From assembly GCF_014655715.1 (NCBI RefSeq), contig NZ_BNBM01000006.1, forward strand, positions 248,001 to 312,000: a stretch of DNA of 64,000 nt. Direction: 5' to 3'. The translations under genes were made by a program, and so were the position numbers. This DNA is from Streptomyces lanatus (lineage in GTDB: Bacteria; Actinomycetota; Actinomycetes; Streptomycetales; Streptomycetaceae). Positions 36,349-44,510 of the stretch are shown here, piece by piece; the stretch's first letter is position 1; every line of letters begins with the position of its first letter. Under the pieces are notes generated by a model, which ran no database searches, had not been told where the DNA came from, and saw nothing but the letters and a program-made list of their open reading frames with translations.

Positions 36349-37146
36349 TCAGCCGAGCAACCGCTCCAGCACCACCGCGATCCCGTCCTCCTCATTGGAG
36401 GCCGTCACCTCGTCCGCCACCGCCTTCAGCTCCTCGTGGGCGTTGGCCATGGCCACGCCTCTCGCCGCCCAGGCGAACATCGGGAGGTCGTTCGGCATGT
36501 CGCCGAAGGCGATCGTGTCCGCTGCCTTCATGCCGAGGCGGCGGGCCGCGAGGGAGAGGCCCGTCGCCTTCGACAGGCCCAGCGGGAGCAGTTCGACGAT
36601 GCCCTCGCCCGCCATCGCGACCGTGACGAAGCCGCCCGCGGCGCGGCGCGCGGCCTCCGCCAGCTCGTCGTCCGTCAGATCCGGATGCTGTATGTAGATC
36701 TTGTTCAGCGGGGCGGTCCACAGATCCGACGCGTCCGTGAACGGCGTCGACGGGAGCGCCCCCGTGAGCGCGTAGCCGGGGCCGACCAGGACCTCGCCGT
36801 CCAGGCCGTCACGGCTCGCCGCGAGATACAGCGGGCCGACCTCGGCCTCGATCTTGGCCAGTGCCACGCCCGCCAGCTGCCGGTCCAGCGTCACCGACGT
36901 CAGCAGGCGGTGCTCGCCGGCGTGGTACACCTGCGCGCCCTGCCCGCAGACGGCGAGCCCCTGGTAGCCGAGGTCGTCGAGGATGTGCCGGGTCCAGGGG
37001 ACGGCGCGGCCAGTGACGACGATGTGGGCGGCGCCGGCCTCCGTGGCCGCGGCGAGGGCGTCACGGGTGCGCGGCGAGACCGACTCGTCGGAGCGCAGGA
37101 GCGTTCCGTCGAGGTCGGTCGCGATCAGCCGATAGGGGAACGTCAC
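36349..37146 (-). CDS. HAD-superfamily (Cof-type) phosphatase, paralogue, 265 aa
   Basis: Motif I IATDLDGTLLRSD, motif II VVTGRAVPW and motif IV FGDMPNDLPMF mark a Cof-type HAD hydrolase, clearly related to the one at 25096-25965 (both have SVSPRT after motif I and end in an IAVVLERLL-like helix). The GTG at 37146 overlaps the serS stop (GTGA), so it is translated from the serS message; why a phosphatase is tied to seryl-tRNA synthetase is unknown. Confidence 0.9.
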   Translation of the reverse strand: MTFPYRLIATDLDGTLLRSDESVSPRTRDALAAATEAGAAHIVVTGRAVPWTRHILDDLGYQGLAVCGQGAQVYHAGEHRLLTSVTLDRQLAGVALAKIEAEVGPLYLAASRDGLDGEVLVGPGYALTGALPSTPFTDASDLWTAPLNKIYIQHPDLTDDELAEAARRAAGGFVTVAMAGEGIVELLPLGLSKATGLSLAARRLGMKAADTIAFGDMPNDLPMFAWAARGVAMANAHEELKAVADEVTASNEEDGIAVVLERLLG

Positions 37147-38420
37147 TTCGCGACCGGCTCCAGGACCTCCCGGCCGCCCAGGTACGGCCGCAGCACCTCG
37201 GGCACCCGGACCGAACCGTCGGCCTGCTGGTGGTTCTCCAGGATCGCCACGATGGTGCGCGGTACGGCGCACAGCGTGCCGTTGAGCGTCGCGAGCGGCT
37301 GCACCTTCTTGCCGTCCCGCATACGGACGGACAGCCGGCGCGCCTGGAAGCCGTCGCAGTTGGAGGCCGACGTCAGCTCGCGGTACTTGCCCTGGGTGGG
37401 GATCCACGCCTCGCAGTCGTACTTGCGGGAGGCGGAGGAGCCGAGGTCGCCGGAGGCCACGTCGATGACCTGGAAGGGCAGCTCCAGGCCGGTGAGCCAC
37501 TGCTTCTCCCATTCCAGGAGCCGCTTGTGCTCGTTCTCCGCGTCCTCGGGGGCGACGTACGAGAACATCTCGACCTTGTCGAACTGGTGCACGCGGAAGA
37601 TGCCGCGGGTGTCCTTGCCGTAGGTGCCGGCCTCGCGGCGGAAGCACGGCGAGAAGCCCGCGTAGCGCATCGGCAGCTTGTCGGCGTCGAGGATCTCGTC
37701 CATGTGGTACGCGGCGAGCGGGACCTCGGAGGTGCCGACCAGGTAGTAGTCGTCCTTCTCCAGGTGGTACACGTTCTCCGCGGCCTGGCCGAGGAAGCCG
37801 GTGCCCTCCATCGCGCGCGGGCGGACCAGCGCGGGGGTCAGCATCGGGATGAAGCCGGCCTCGGTGGCCTGGGCGATCGCCGCGTTGACCAGGGCCAGCT
37901 CCAGCAGGGCGCCGACGCCGGTGAGGTAGTAGAAGCGGGAGCCGGACACCTTGGCGCCGCGCTCGACGTCGATGGCGCCCAGCGCCTCGCCGAGCTCCAG
38001 ATGGTCCTTGGGCTCGAAGCCCTCGGCGCCGAAGTCACGGATGGTGCCGTGCGTCTCCAGGACGACGAAGTCCTCCTCGCCGCCGACGGGCACGTCGGGG
38101 TGGACGAGGTTGCCGAGCTGCAGCGCGAGACGCTTGGTCTCCTCGTCCGCGTCGTTCTGCGCGGCCTCGGCGGCCTTGACGTCGGCCTTGAGCTGCTCCG
38201 CCTTCTGCAGGAGCTCCGCGCGCTCCTCGGGAGAGGCCTTGGGGATGAGCTTGCCGAGCGACTTCTGCTCGGAGCGCAGCTCGTCGAAGCGGACGCCGGA
38301 CGACCTGCGCCGCTCGTCGGCAGACAGGAGAGCGTCGACGAGCGCGACGTCCTCTCCACGGGCACGCTGCGAGGCGCGCACTCGGTCGGGGTCCTCACGA
38401 AGCAGGCGAAGGTCAATCAC
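37143..38420 (-). CDS. serS: Seryl-tRNA synthetase, 425 aa
   Basis: A class II synthetase charging tRNA-Ser: an N-terminal antiparallel coiled-coil tRNA-binding arm (about 30-110), motif 2 FRREAGTYGKDTRGIFRVHQ, and motif 3 NGTLCAVPRTIVAILENHQ. The GTG at 38420 (VIDLRLLREDPD) is the family's exact N-terminus; upstream codons are not coding. Two tRNA-Ser genes lie in this same window. Downstream it is coupled to the HAD phosphatase. Confidence 0.97.
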   Translation of the reverse strand: MIDLRLLREDPDRVRASQRARGEDVALVDALLSADERRRSSGVRFDELRSEQKSLGKLIPKASPEERAELLQKAEQLKADVKAAEAAQNDADEETKRLALQLGNLVHPDVPVGGEEDFVVLETHGTIRDFGAEGFEPKDHLELGEALGAIDVERGAKVSGSRFYYLTGVGALLELALVNAAIAQATEAGFIPMLTPALVRPRAMEGTGFLGQAAENVYHLEKDDYYLVGTSEVPLAAYHMDEILDADKLPMRYAGFSPCFRREAGTYGKDTRGIFRVHQFDKVEMFSYVAPEDAENEHKRLLEWEKQWLTGLELPFQVIDVASGDLGSSASRKYDCEAWIPTQGKYRELTSASNCDGFQARRLSVRMRDGKKVQPLATLNGTLCAVPRTIVAILENHQQADGSVRVPEVLRPYLGGREVLEPVAK

Positions 38421-38602
38421 GTGCCCCAGGCTACCGGGGTGGGGTGACAGCCCACGACTCACTATTCCGAACTGCGGCTTACGTACCGTTATGCGGGAAT
38501 TGCCGAGTGTGTCAATAAAAGGCGTCTCACTCCCTGGAAGGGTAAGGCGCGAGGCGGCCGGTTGACTCGATTCCCTTGTGGAGAACGGGACTTGGGGCTC
38601 GG

Positions 38603-38915
38603 TTGTCCACAGGAATCCCCAGCCTCGGAAGAGTTATCCACAGGGTGTGTGGATGGACTGTGGATGCCGGAATTGATCACTCCGTAACGCGGTGATCAAC
38701 TTGAGGATTCCCAGGACAAACCCTCCCCACCCGCACTTTCGAGTGTAAAACGGTCGCCCCAAAGGATTGCCCAAAGGAAAAGAGTGGACGAAGGGTGACT
38801 TGCGGGCCGGTGGACTCCGGGACGGCTTGGGGAGCGATTTGTCGACAGACTCACCCCTGCATATCGACTTGTCCCCAGGTCGAGATGAGTACCTGTGGAT
38901 AACTCCTGTGGATAA
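38603..38915. other. Cluster of DnaA boxes
   Basis: Four strong 9-mers: TTGTCCACA (38603-38611), TTATCCACA (38634-38642), and inverted TGTGGATAA at 38894-38902 and 38907-38915. Weaker matches are at 38648-38656, 38659-38667, 38839-38847 and 38869-38877. The left group and right group point toward each other. This is not oriC (no dnaA or dnaN nearby), but it could bind or titrate DnaA. Confidence 0.65.
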
Positions 38916-38957
38916 CGATAATCGGCTGGTAGTACTGGCTGGAAACCCGCACGGAAG

Positions 38958-38982
38958 CCCCTCGGCAACGAGCGCCGAGGGG
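38958..38982 (-). terminator. Hairpin terminator of pheA
   Basis: CCCCTCGGC (38958-38966) pairs with GCCGAGGGG (38974-38982), loop 7 nt, four bases from the pheA stop. Confidence 0.8.
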
Positions 38983-38986
38983 TCTC

Positions 38987-39919
38987 TCAGAACCGGCCGT
39001 CCTGGCAGCGCGCCACCCAGTCCGCCGCCGACACGAACGCCTCGTCCGATGTCCCCAGGTGCGGCTGCTCGGCGTCCCCGGGCTTGATGTCCGCACGCGG
39101 ATACGAACCCAGGAAGCGCACCTCCAGGCAGATCCGCTTGAGCCCCATCAGCGCCTCGGACACCCGGCGGTCGGAGATATGGCCCTCGGCGTCGATGCAG
39201 AAGCAGTAGTTGCCGATGCCGGCGCCGGTGGGCCGGGACTGGAGCAGCATCAGGTTGATGCCGCGGGTGGCGAACTCGCCCAGGAGGTCACGCAGCCCAC
39301 CGGGATGGTCGTCGCGCTGCCACAGCACGACGGACGTCTTGTCCGCGCCGGACGGCGCGGCGGGCCGGGCGGGCCGGCCGACCAGCACGAACCGGGTCTG
39401 GGCGTTCTCCGCGTCGTGGATCCCGGTCTCCAGGGCCTCCAGGCCGTACAGCGCGGCGGCGAACTCGCCGGCGAAGGCCGCGTCGTACTGGCCCTCCTGG
39501 ACCAGCCGGGCGGCGTCCGCGTTCGAGGCCGCCGACTCCCACTGGGCGTCGGGGAGGTTGTTCCTGAGCCAGTTGCGCACCTGGGGCTGGGCCGCCGGGT
39601 GTGCGGAGACCGTCTTGATGTCGGACAGCTCGGTGCCCGGCCTGACCAGCAGCGCGAAGGTGATCGACAGCAGCACCTCGCGGTAGATCATGAGCGGCGC
39701 GCCCGCGACGAGTTCGTCGAGGGTGGTCGTGATGCCGCCCTCGACGGAGTTCTCGATCGGTACGAACGCGGCCTCGGCATCGCCGACGCGCACCGCGTCC
39801 AGCGCGGACTGCACGGACACGTAGGGGATCAGCTCCCGGGTCGCGGCCTCGGGAAGCGTGCGCAGGGCGGCCTCGGTGAAGGTGCCCTCGGGGCCGAGAT
39901 AGGCATAGCTCGCTGGCAT
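38987..39919 (-). CDS. pheA: Prephenate dehydratase, 310 aa
   Basis: It converts prephenate to phenylpyruvate in phenylalanine synthesis. Seen: AYLGPEGTFTEAAL, the catalytic TRF motif in NAQTRFVLVG, and a C-terminal ACT domain (about 195-285) with LQSRPTGAGIGNYCFCID, which gives feedback regulation by phenylalanine in the family. No chorismate mutase domain is fused. The ATG at 39919 has GAGG at 4 nt. It is monocistronic with its own terminator. Confidence 0.95.
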   Translation of the reverse strand: MPASYAYLGPEGTFTEAALRTLPEAATRELIPYVSVQSALDAVRVGDAEAAFVPIENSVEGGITTTLDELVAGAPLMIYREVLLSITFALLVRPGTELSDIKTVSAHPAAQPQVRNWLRNNLPDAQWESAASNADAARLVQEGQYDAAFAGEFAAALYGLEALETGIHDAENAQTRFVLVGRPARPAAPSGADKTSVVLWQRDDHPGGLRDLLGEFATRGINLMLLQSRPTGAGIGNYCFCIDAEGHISDRRVSEALMGLKRICLEVRFLGSYPRADIKPGDAEQPHLGTSDEAFVSAADWVARCQDGRF

Positions 39920-39970
39920 GACCTCACCCTAATGGCCCTGGCGAAACCCGGGGCACGCCTCTGGGCCGTG

Positions 39971-41305
39971 TCACCCCTCCAGCAGCCGCTGTCCCACGTA
40001 CTCGCCCTCCGCCGCCCCGCCCGGCACCGCGAACAGGCCGCTGGCCTCGTGCCGGATGTACTTGGACAGTGCGTCGCCCCGGTCGAGCTTGCGCTGGACC
40101 GTGACGAAGCCGCGCAGGGGGTCGGCCTGCCAGCAGATGAACAGGAGCCCCGCGTCGGGCACGCCGTCCGCGTCGATGCCGTCGTGGTAGGAGAAGGGGC
40201 GCCGCAGCATCGCCGCACCGCCGTTCTGGTCCGGCCTGGTGATGCGGGCGTGGGCGTTGATGGGGACGACCAGATTCCCCGCCTTGTCCGTCTTCTCCAG
40301 GTCCATCTCGGTCGTCTCGGTGCCCCCCGACAGCGGCGCCCCGTCGGACTTGCGGCGCCCGATGACGTCCTCCTGGGCCTTGACCGAGAGCTGCTCCCAG
40401 TCGTCGAGGAGCATGCGGATGCGGCGTACGACGGCGTAGGAGCCGTTGGCCATCCAGGCAGGGTCCTTGGCGCCGGCCGGGTCCTTCGCGGCGGACTCGG
40501 GCACGAAGATCCGCTGGTCGAAGTCGGCCTCCGTCGGCTTCGGGTTGCGGGTGCCGTCCATCTGGCCCATGAGGTTGCGGGCCGTCATGGGGTGGGAGGT
40601 GGCACCCGGCGACCGGTTGAAGCCGTTCATCTGCCAGCGCACCTTGGCGGCCCTGCCCGCGTCCTTCTGGATCGCGCGCAGGGCGTGGAAGGCGACCAGG
40701 GCGTCATTCGCGCCGATCTGCACCCAGAGATCGCCGTTGCTGCGGGCCTTGTCGAGCTGGTCGGAGGAGAAGTCGGGCAATGGGTCCAGGGCGATCGGGC
40801 GCTGTTTCTCCAGGCCGGTCCGGGCGAAGAAGCTGTGCCCGAAGCCGAAGGTGATCGTCAGTGAGGACGGCCCGGCGTCGCGGGCGACATCCGTGTCGTC
40901 CTGCTGGGCCGCCTCGCCCGCCATCAGCCGCCGTGCCGTCTCCGACCAGCGGCGCAGCAGGGCCGCCGCCTCCTTGCGGCCCGCGCCCGCCGCCAGGTCG
41001 AAGGCGACGACATGGCCGCGTGCCTGGAGGCCCTGAAGGATGCCGGGCTGATGTTTCCCGTGAAACATCACCTGATCGGCCCCCAGCGAGGCGAGCGGTG
41101 TCGCCTCGGCCGGCCGTGCCGCGTACCCCACGGCACCGCCCGCCGCGCCGAGCACCAGCCCGGTGGCACCGGCGGTCCCGAGCAGCAGACGTCGCGAGAT
41201 GCCCCCCTTGGTGTCGGCGCTCTCCGGAGGACCGTCATTAAGTGCGGTCTCGCCGTTGAGTGCCTTTTCGGGAGTGCGGGCCTCCGGGGTGGACTGGTCA
41301 GCCAT
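39971..41305 (-). CDS. dtpA: Tat-exported DyP-type haem peroxidase, 444 aa
   Basis: A twin-arginine signal (ISRRLLLGTAGATGLVLGA, about 36-60) precedes a dye-decolourising peroxidase: MDGTRNP (GxxDG-type catalytic Asp), proximal haem His in NAHARITRP, and catalytic Arg in MLRRPFSYHDG. In S. lividans the equivalent DtpA is clustered with Sco and a PCuAC chaperone and participates in copper-dependent maturation and development; the same cluster is seen here. A parS-like site lies inside the gene (encoding MFHGK). It begins 6 bp after the CopCD stop. EfeB-type function in iron uptake is the alternative. Confidence 0.88.
   Translation of the reverse strand: MADQSTPEARTPEKALNGETALNDGPPESADTKGGISRRLLLGTAGATGLVLGAAGGAVGYAARPAEATPLASLGADQVMFHGKHQPGILQGLQARGHVVAFDLAAGAGRKEAAALLRRWSETARRLMAGEAAQQDDTDVARDAGPSSLTITFGFGHSFFARTGLEKQRPIALDPLPDFSSDQLDKARSNGDLWVQIGANDALVAFHALRAIQKDAGRAAKVRWQMNGFNRSPGATSHPMTARNLMGQMDGTRNPKPTEADFDQRIFVPESAAKDPAGAKDPAWMANGSYAVVRRIRMLLDDWEQLSVKAQEDVIGRRKSDGAPLSGGTETTEMDLEKTDKAGNLVVPINAHARITRPDQNGGAAMLRRPFSYHDGIDADGVPDAGLLFICWQADPLRGFVTVQRKLDRGDALSKYIRHEASGLFAVPGGAAEGEYVGQRLLEG
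41053..41066. promoter_or_regulatory. parS-like ParB site inside dtpA, one mismatch
   Basis: GTTTCCCGTGAAAC differs from parS at one position and lies within the dtpA reading frame, where it encodes MFHGK on the minus strand. Confidence 0.55.
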
Positions 41306-41311
41306 GGTGGG

Positions 41312-43297
41312 TCAGCCGATCTGCGCGTTCTTGGAGACGGTGGTCTGGTCGATGTCGGAGGTCCGAACGGTCACGGCGACCTTCCATTCGCCGGCCATGG
41401 GGATCTGCACCCCGGCCGCCGACCAGTGTCCGGTGGTGATGTGGTCGGGGACGACGGGCAGCGGCCCGATGTCCTGGGACTCGAGGGTGAAGGCGACCTT
41501 CACCTCGGGGATGTCGAAGGCGCGGCCGTTGGGGCGCTGCACATACACATGCATCTCGTTGCCGCCCACGCGCGCGGGGTCGAGGTCGACTCGTACGACG
41601 CCCTTGCCGTCCTCGCCGCCGGTGTCGAAGGACATGTCCAGGGTCAGCGCCCCGGCCGCGGCCGCGTCGGCCGACGATGCCGCCGTGGCCGCCTTGGCCT
41701 GTTCCTCCGTACGTCCCGGTTCGGTCGAGGTCAGCATGGTGGTGACGGCGAGCAGGACGACCGCGACACCGGCCTCGGCCAGCACCGAGCGGCGCAGTCC
41801 GAACCGGTTCGGGTCGGCGTCCCGCCGCTGCTTCTGCCGCGCCGCGTCCTTCGCGGCCTGCTGCCGGGCGAGCTGTGTGGCGCGCTCGGAGTCGGAGCCG
41901 GAGCGAGAGCCGGAAGCTGAACCGGAATCGGAACCCGAGCCGGACTCAGAGGCGGAGGAACGAGCCCGAGCAGCGGCATGCTCCTTCTCGCTCTCACCCT
42001 CGCTCTCGCCCTCTTCCTCGGTCTCCCGCGAACGCCCGCCGACCGACTCCGTCAGCCGGGCCGTCCACCGCCGTGAGACCCACGCGATCCCCACCAGCAG
42101 CACCACGAGCCCGATCTTGACCAGCAGCAACTGCCCGTACCGCGTGTCGGTGAAGGCCGACCAGGACCCGAGCTGCCGCCACGACTGGTAGATCCCGGTC
42201 GCGACCAGCGCGAGCACACTGCCGAACGCGACGCGGGAGAACCGTCGTACGGCGGACGCGTCGACCGGGGTGTCCGCGGGCGCCCGGTAGAGGGCGACGA
42301 GCAGTGCGGTGAGCCCGCCGAGCCAGCTCGCGACGGCCAGCAGGTGGAGGACGTCGACGGGCATCGCGATCCCGGCCTGCAGCCCGGTGGAGGCGTGCTC
42401 GGACATCGCCCAGCTCGCCGCGAGCCCCGCCGCGACGACGGTCCCGCCGACGGCGAGCCCGAAGGTCAGGTCCCGCTTCTCCTCGTCCTCGCGCTTCTCG
42501 TACGCCCCGAACAACACCGCGATGAACAGTGCCGCCGCGGCGAGCAGCAGCAGCCGGGACACCAGTGCCGCGCCGGTCTTGGTCTGGAGCACCTGGCCCA
42601 GCAGGTCGAGGTCGAAGATGTCGCCGACCTTGCCGGTGCCGGTGTAGGAGCCGCGCAGGAGCAGCAGGCCGAGCGTGGCGCCGGTCAGGGCCAGCCATCC
42701 GGAGACGGTGAGCCGCTGCAGCGCCCGTACGCCCGCCCCGCGCTGCCAGCAGGCGAGCACGAAGGCGGCGCCGCCGACCATGACGATGAAACCGGCGTAC
42801 GACACATAGCGCCCGAAGCCGTAGAGCGTGCCGACGACACCGCCGCCCGCCGTCTGGTCGGAGACGGAGACGCTGGTCTGGGAGGGGGCACCGATGGAGA
42901 AGGTGTAGGCGCCGGCGACGGGATGGCTGTCCTCGGACACGACCTGGTAGGTGACGGTGTACGTGCCGTCGGGCAGGCCGCTGTGGAGTTTCACGGCGTA
43001 CGTGGTGCCGTTGGGGTTGGCCGGGTCGCCGGCGTCGACGCGCTTGCCCTTGGGGTCGAGCACCCGCAGGGAGTCGTCGGCCAGCGCGACCTTCTCGGAG
43101 AAGGTCAGCGAGACCTGCGTCGGGGCCTTCTCGACCACCGCCCCCTGCTGGGGGTCGCTACCGGTCAGCGCGGCGTGCGCGGAGGCCTGCCCGGCGCCGG
43201 CCAGCAGCAGCCCGGTGGCGGCGAGGAGCAGCAGCACCAGGGTCCGGACGCGCGGCGGCATCAGGGTCCGGACGCGGGGGGCGATGGTCTGGGTCAA
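41312..43297 (-). CDS. CopC-CopD fusion copper-handling membrane protein (YcnJ-like), 661 aa
   Basis: A signal peptide is followed by a CopC domain (about 41-140: the mature N-terminal His of SAHAALTGSDP and DGTYTVTYQVVSEDSHPVAG), then a CopD region of about eight TM helices (155-430). A Ser/Glu/Arg-rich insertion (about 430-500, with SESGSGSDSGSASGS) and a final TM plus C-terminal domain (560-661) follow. CopC binds copper outside the membrane and CopD passes it inward. The first 20 residues contain an 8-residue duplication (PRVRTLMP). It is one of five or six linked copper genes. Confidence 0.87.
   Translation of the reverse strand: MTQTIAPRVRTLMPPRVRTLVLLLLAATGLLLAGAGQASAHAALTGSDPQQGAVVEKAPTQVSLTFSEKVALADDSLRVLDPKGKRVDAGDPANPNGTTYAVKLHSGLPDGTYTVTYQVVSEDSHPVAGAYTFSIGAPSQTSVSVSDQTAGGGVVGTLYGFGRYVSYAGFIVMVGGAAFVLACWQRGAGVRALQRLTVSGWLALTGATLGLLLLRGSYTGTGKVGDIFDLDLLGQVLQTKTGAALVSRLLLLAAAALFIAVLFGAYEKREDEEKRDLTFGLAVGGTVVAAGLAASWAMSEHASTGLQAGIAMPVDVLHLLAVASWLGGLTALLVALYRAPADTPVDASAVRRFSRVAFGSVLALVATGIYQSWRQLGSWSAFTDTRYGQLLLVKIGLVVLLVGIAWVSRRWTARLTESVGGRSRETEEEGESEGESEKEHAAARARSSASESGSGSDSGSASGSRSGSDSERATQLARQQAAKDAARQKQRRDADPNRFGLRRSVLAEAGVAVVLLAVTTMLTSTEPGRTEEQAKAATAASSADAAAAGALTLDMSFDTGGEDGKGVVRVDLDPARVGGNEMHVYVQRPNGRAFDIPEVKVAFTLESQDIGPLPVVPDHITTGHWSAAGVQIPMAGEWKVAVTVRTSDIDQTTVSKNAQIG
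43238..43276. repeat. 24-bp-period direct repeat at the CopCD start
   Basis: CAGGGTCCGGACGCG occurs at 43238-43252 and 43262-43276. It duplicates PRVRTLMP at the protein N-terminus and provides a second in-frame Met. Confidence 0.7.
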
Positions 43298-43310
43298 GGC
43301 GATCTCTCCC

Positions 43311-43766
43311 TCAGTGTCCGGTCGTCGGGGTGTACGTCGCCGGCTTCACCGGCATCTGGACCGTGACCGTGCCGGACTCGGTGAAGTGGAGCTTCACGGT
43401 CACCGTCTCGCCCTGCTTCGGCTTCCGCTTCAGCTTCTCGAACATCAGATGGTTGCCGCCGCTTTTGAACACGAGTTGACCGTGCGCGGGGACGGGGAGG
43501 TCCTTGACCTCCTGCATCGAGGAGTCGACGGTCTCGTGCGCGGTCACCGTGCCGACGTCGCTGGTGACGGACGTCAACTCGTCCTTCGTTCCGCCTTTGT
43601 TGGTGACCGTCAGGAAGCCAGCCGCCATGGAGTCCGAGACGGGCTGGGGCATGTAGGCACCGCTGACGGACACCTCGGCCTTGGAGTCACCGGAGTCCTC
43701 GGAGCCGCAGCCCGCCAGGGCGAGGGAACCGGTCATCACCACGGCCACCGGGGCGAACCGCCTCAC
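43311..43766 (-). CDS. PCuAC-type periplasmic copper chaperone lipoprotein (ECuC-like), 151 aa
   Basis: A lipobox LALAGCGS gives a membrane-anchored lipoprotein. The PCuAC copper motif is visible with conserved ligands: YMPQPVSDSMAAGF, HETVDSSMQEV and HLMFEKLK (Met and His). Such proteins hand Cu(I) to Sco or directly to the CuA or other copper centre. The GTG at 43766 overlaps the Sco stop (GTGA). It precedes the CopCD gene by 13 bp. Confidence 0.9.
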   Translation of the reverse strand: MRRFAPVAVVMTGSLALAGCGSEDSGDSKAEVSVSGAYMPQPVSDSMAAGFLTVTNKGGTKDELTSVTSDVGTVTAHETVDSSMQEVKDLPVPAHGQLVFKSGGNHLMFEKLKRKPKQGETVTVKLHFTESGTVTVQMPVKPATYTPTTGH

Positions 43767-44416
43767 GGCTTCTCCCCCTTGATGAGCTTGGGGAGGTCCG
43801 CGGTGTAGTCGTCGACCTGGGCCCTCTCGGTGTAGAGGACGTACCCGGCGTCGGTCTTCGGCGAGAACGCGAGGACCTGGGTGCCGTGGGTGGAGACCAT
43901 CTTGCCGTTCTTGTCCTTGTGCGGCGGCTCGATGGTGATGCCGAGGGTGCGGGCCCCGGCCTGGATGGTGTCGAAGTCGCCGGTCAGGCCGACGACCTGG
44001 GGGTCGATGCCCTTGAGCCACTTGCCGAGCGCGGCGGCGGTGTCCCGCTCGGGGTCGGTGGTGACGAACACGACGCGCAACTGGTCCTGCTCGGCCTTGG
44101 GCAGCTGCTTCTTGGCGACGGCGATGTTGTTCATCGTCAGCGGGCAGACGTCGGGGCAGTTGGTGTAGCCGAAGTAGAGCAGCGTCGGCTTGCCCTGGGT
44201 CTCCTTGCGGAAGTCGTACTTCTTGCCGCTGGTGTCGGTGAGGACCAGGTCCGGCTTCTCGAACGGCTTGTCGAGCACGATGGCCGCCTTGTCCGAGCCG
44301 GGCTCCTCGGAGACCACGGTCACGGGCGAGGCGCTGTCGTCACCGTTGCCGCAGGCGGACAGGGTCAGGGCCGCGGCGGCGAGCAGCGCGGCCGCGGCGA
44401 AGGTCTTCTTACGCAT
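43763..44416 (-). CDS. Sco-family copper-binding lipoprotein, 217 aa
   Basis: A lipobox LTLSACGN precedes a thioredoxin-like fold with the copper motif CPDVCP (CxxxC) and a distal histidine in STHGTQVLAFSP. Sco proteins assemble copper centres of oxidases; in S. lividans Sco is needed for development at low copper. The ATG at 44416 lies in a 19-bp duplication that creates a mini-ORF (44409-44435) overlapping it. It is coupled to the PCuAC gene. Confidence 0.92.
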   Translation of the reverse strand: MRKKTFAAAALLAAAALTLSACGNGDDSASPVTVVSEEPGSDKAAIVLDKPFEKPDLVLTDTSGKKYDFRKETQGKPTLLYFGYTNCPDVCPLTMNNIAVAKKQLPKAEQDQLRVVFVTTDPERDTAAALGKWLKGIDPQVVGLTGDFDTIQAGARTLGITIEPPHKDKNGKMVSTHGTQVLAFSPKTDAGYVLYTERAQVDDYTADLPKLIKGEKP

Positions 44417-44435
44417 CACAGGTCTTCTTACGCAT
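44401..44435 (-). repeat. 19-bp tandem duplication creating a leader mini-ORF at the Sco start
   Basis: AGGTCTTCTTACGCAT occurs at 44401-44416 and 44420-44435. On the minus strand the upstream copy has its own ATG, giving an 8-codon ORF (MRKKTCDA, stop TAA) that overlaps the Sco start by 8 bases. GGGA lies 9 nt before this first ATG, but no such motif precedes the second. Confidence 0.7.
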
Positions 44436-44510
44436 AGAAAATGTCCCAAGGGTGAGAGCTCCGGCGCGCACCGGGTGTGCTCCGGCGCGCGCCGTGAACC
44501 GGTGGTGCTG

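Larger units (their letters stand above)
38421..38986. other. Intergenic region between serS and pheA, AT-richer, with DnaA boxes
   Basis: About 570 bp without a supported gene; one + strand frame at 38767-39087 has no RBS or recognisable product. Base composition is noticeably less GC-rich than its surroundings. It contains the DnaA-box cluster (38603-38915), the serS promoter region and the pheA terminator. Confidence 0.6.

Noticed and set aside
38421..38986. Possible replication origin
   Set aside because: DnaA boxes are present, but there is no dnaA, dnaN, or the many boxes expected at a Streptomyces oriC; reported instead as a DnaA-box cluster.
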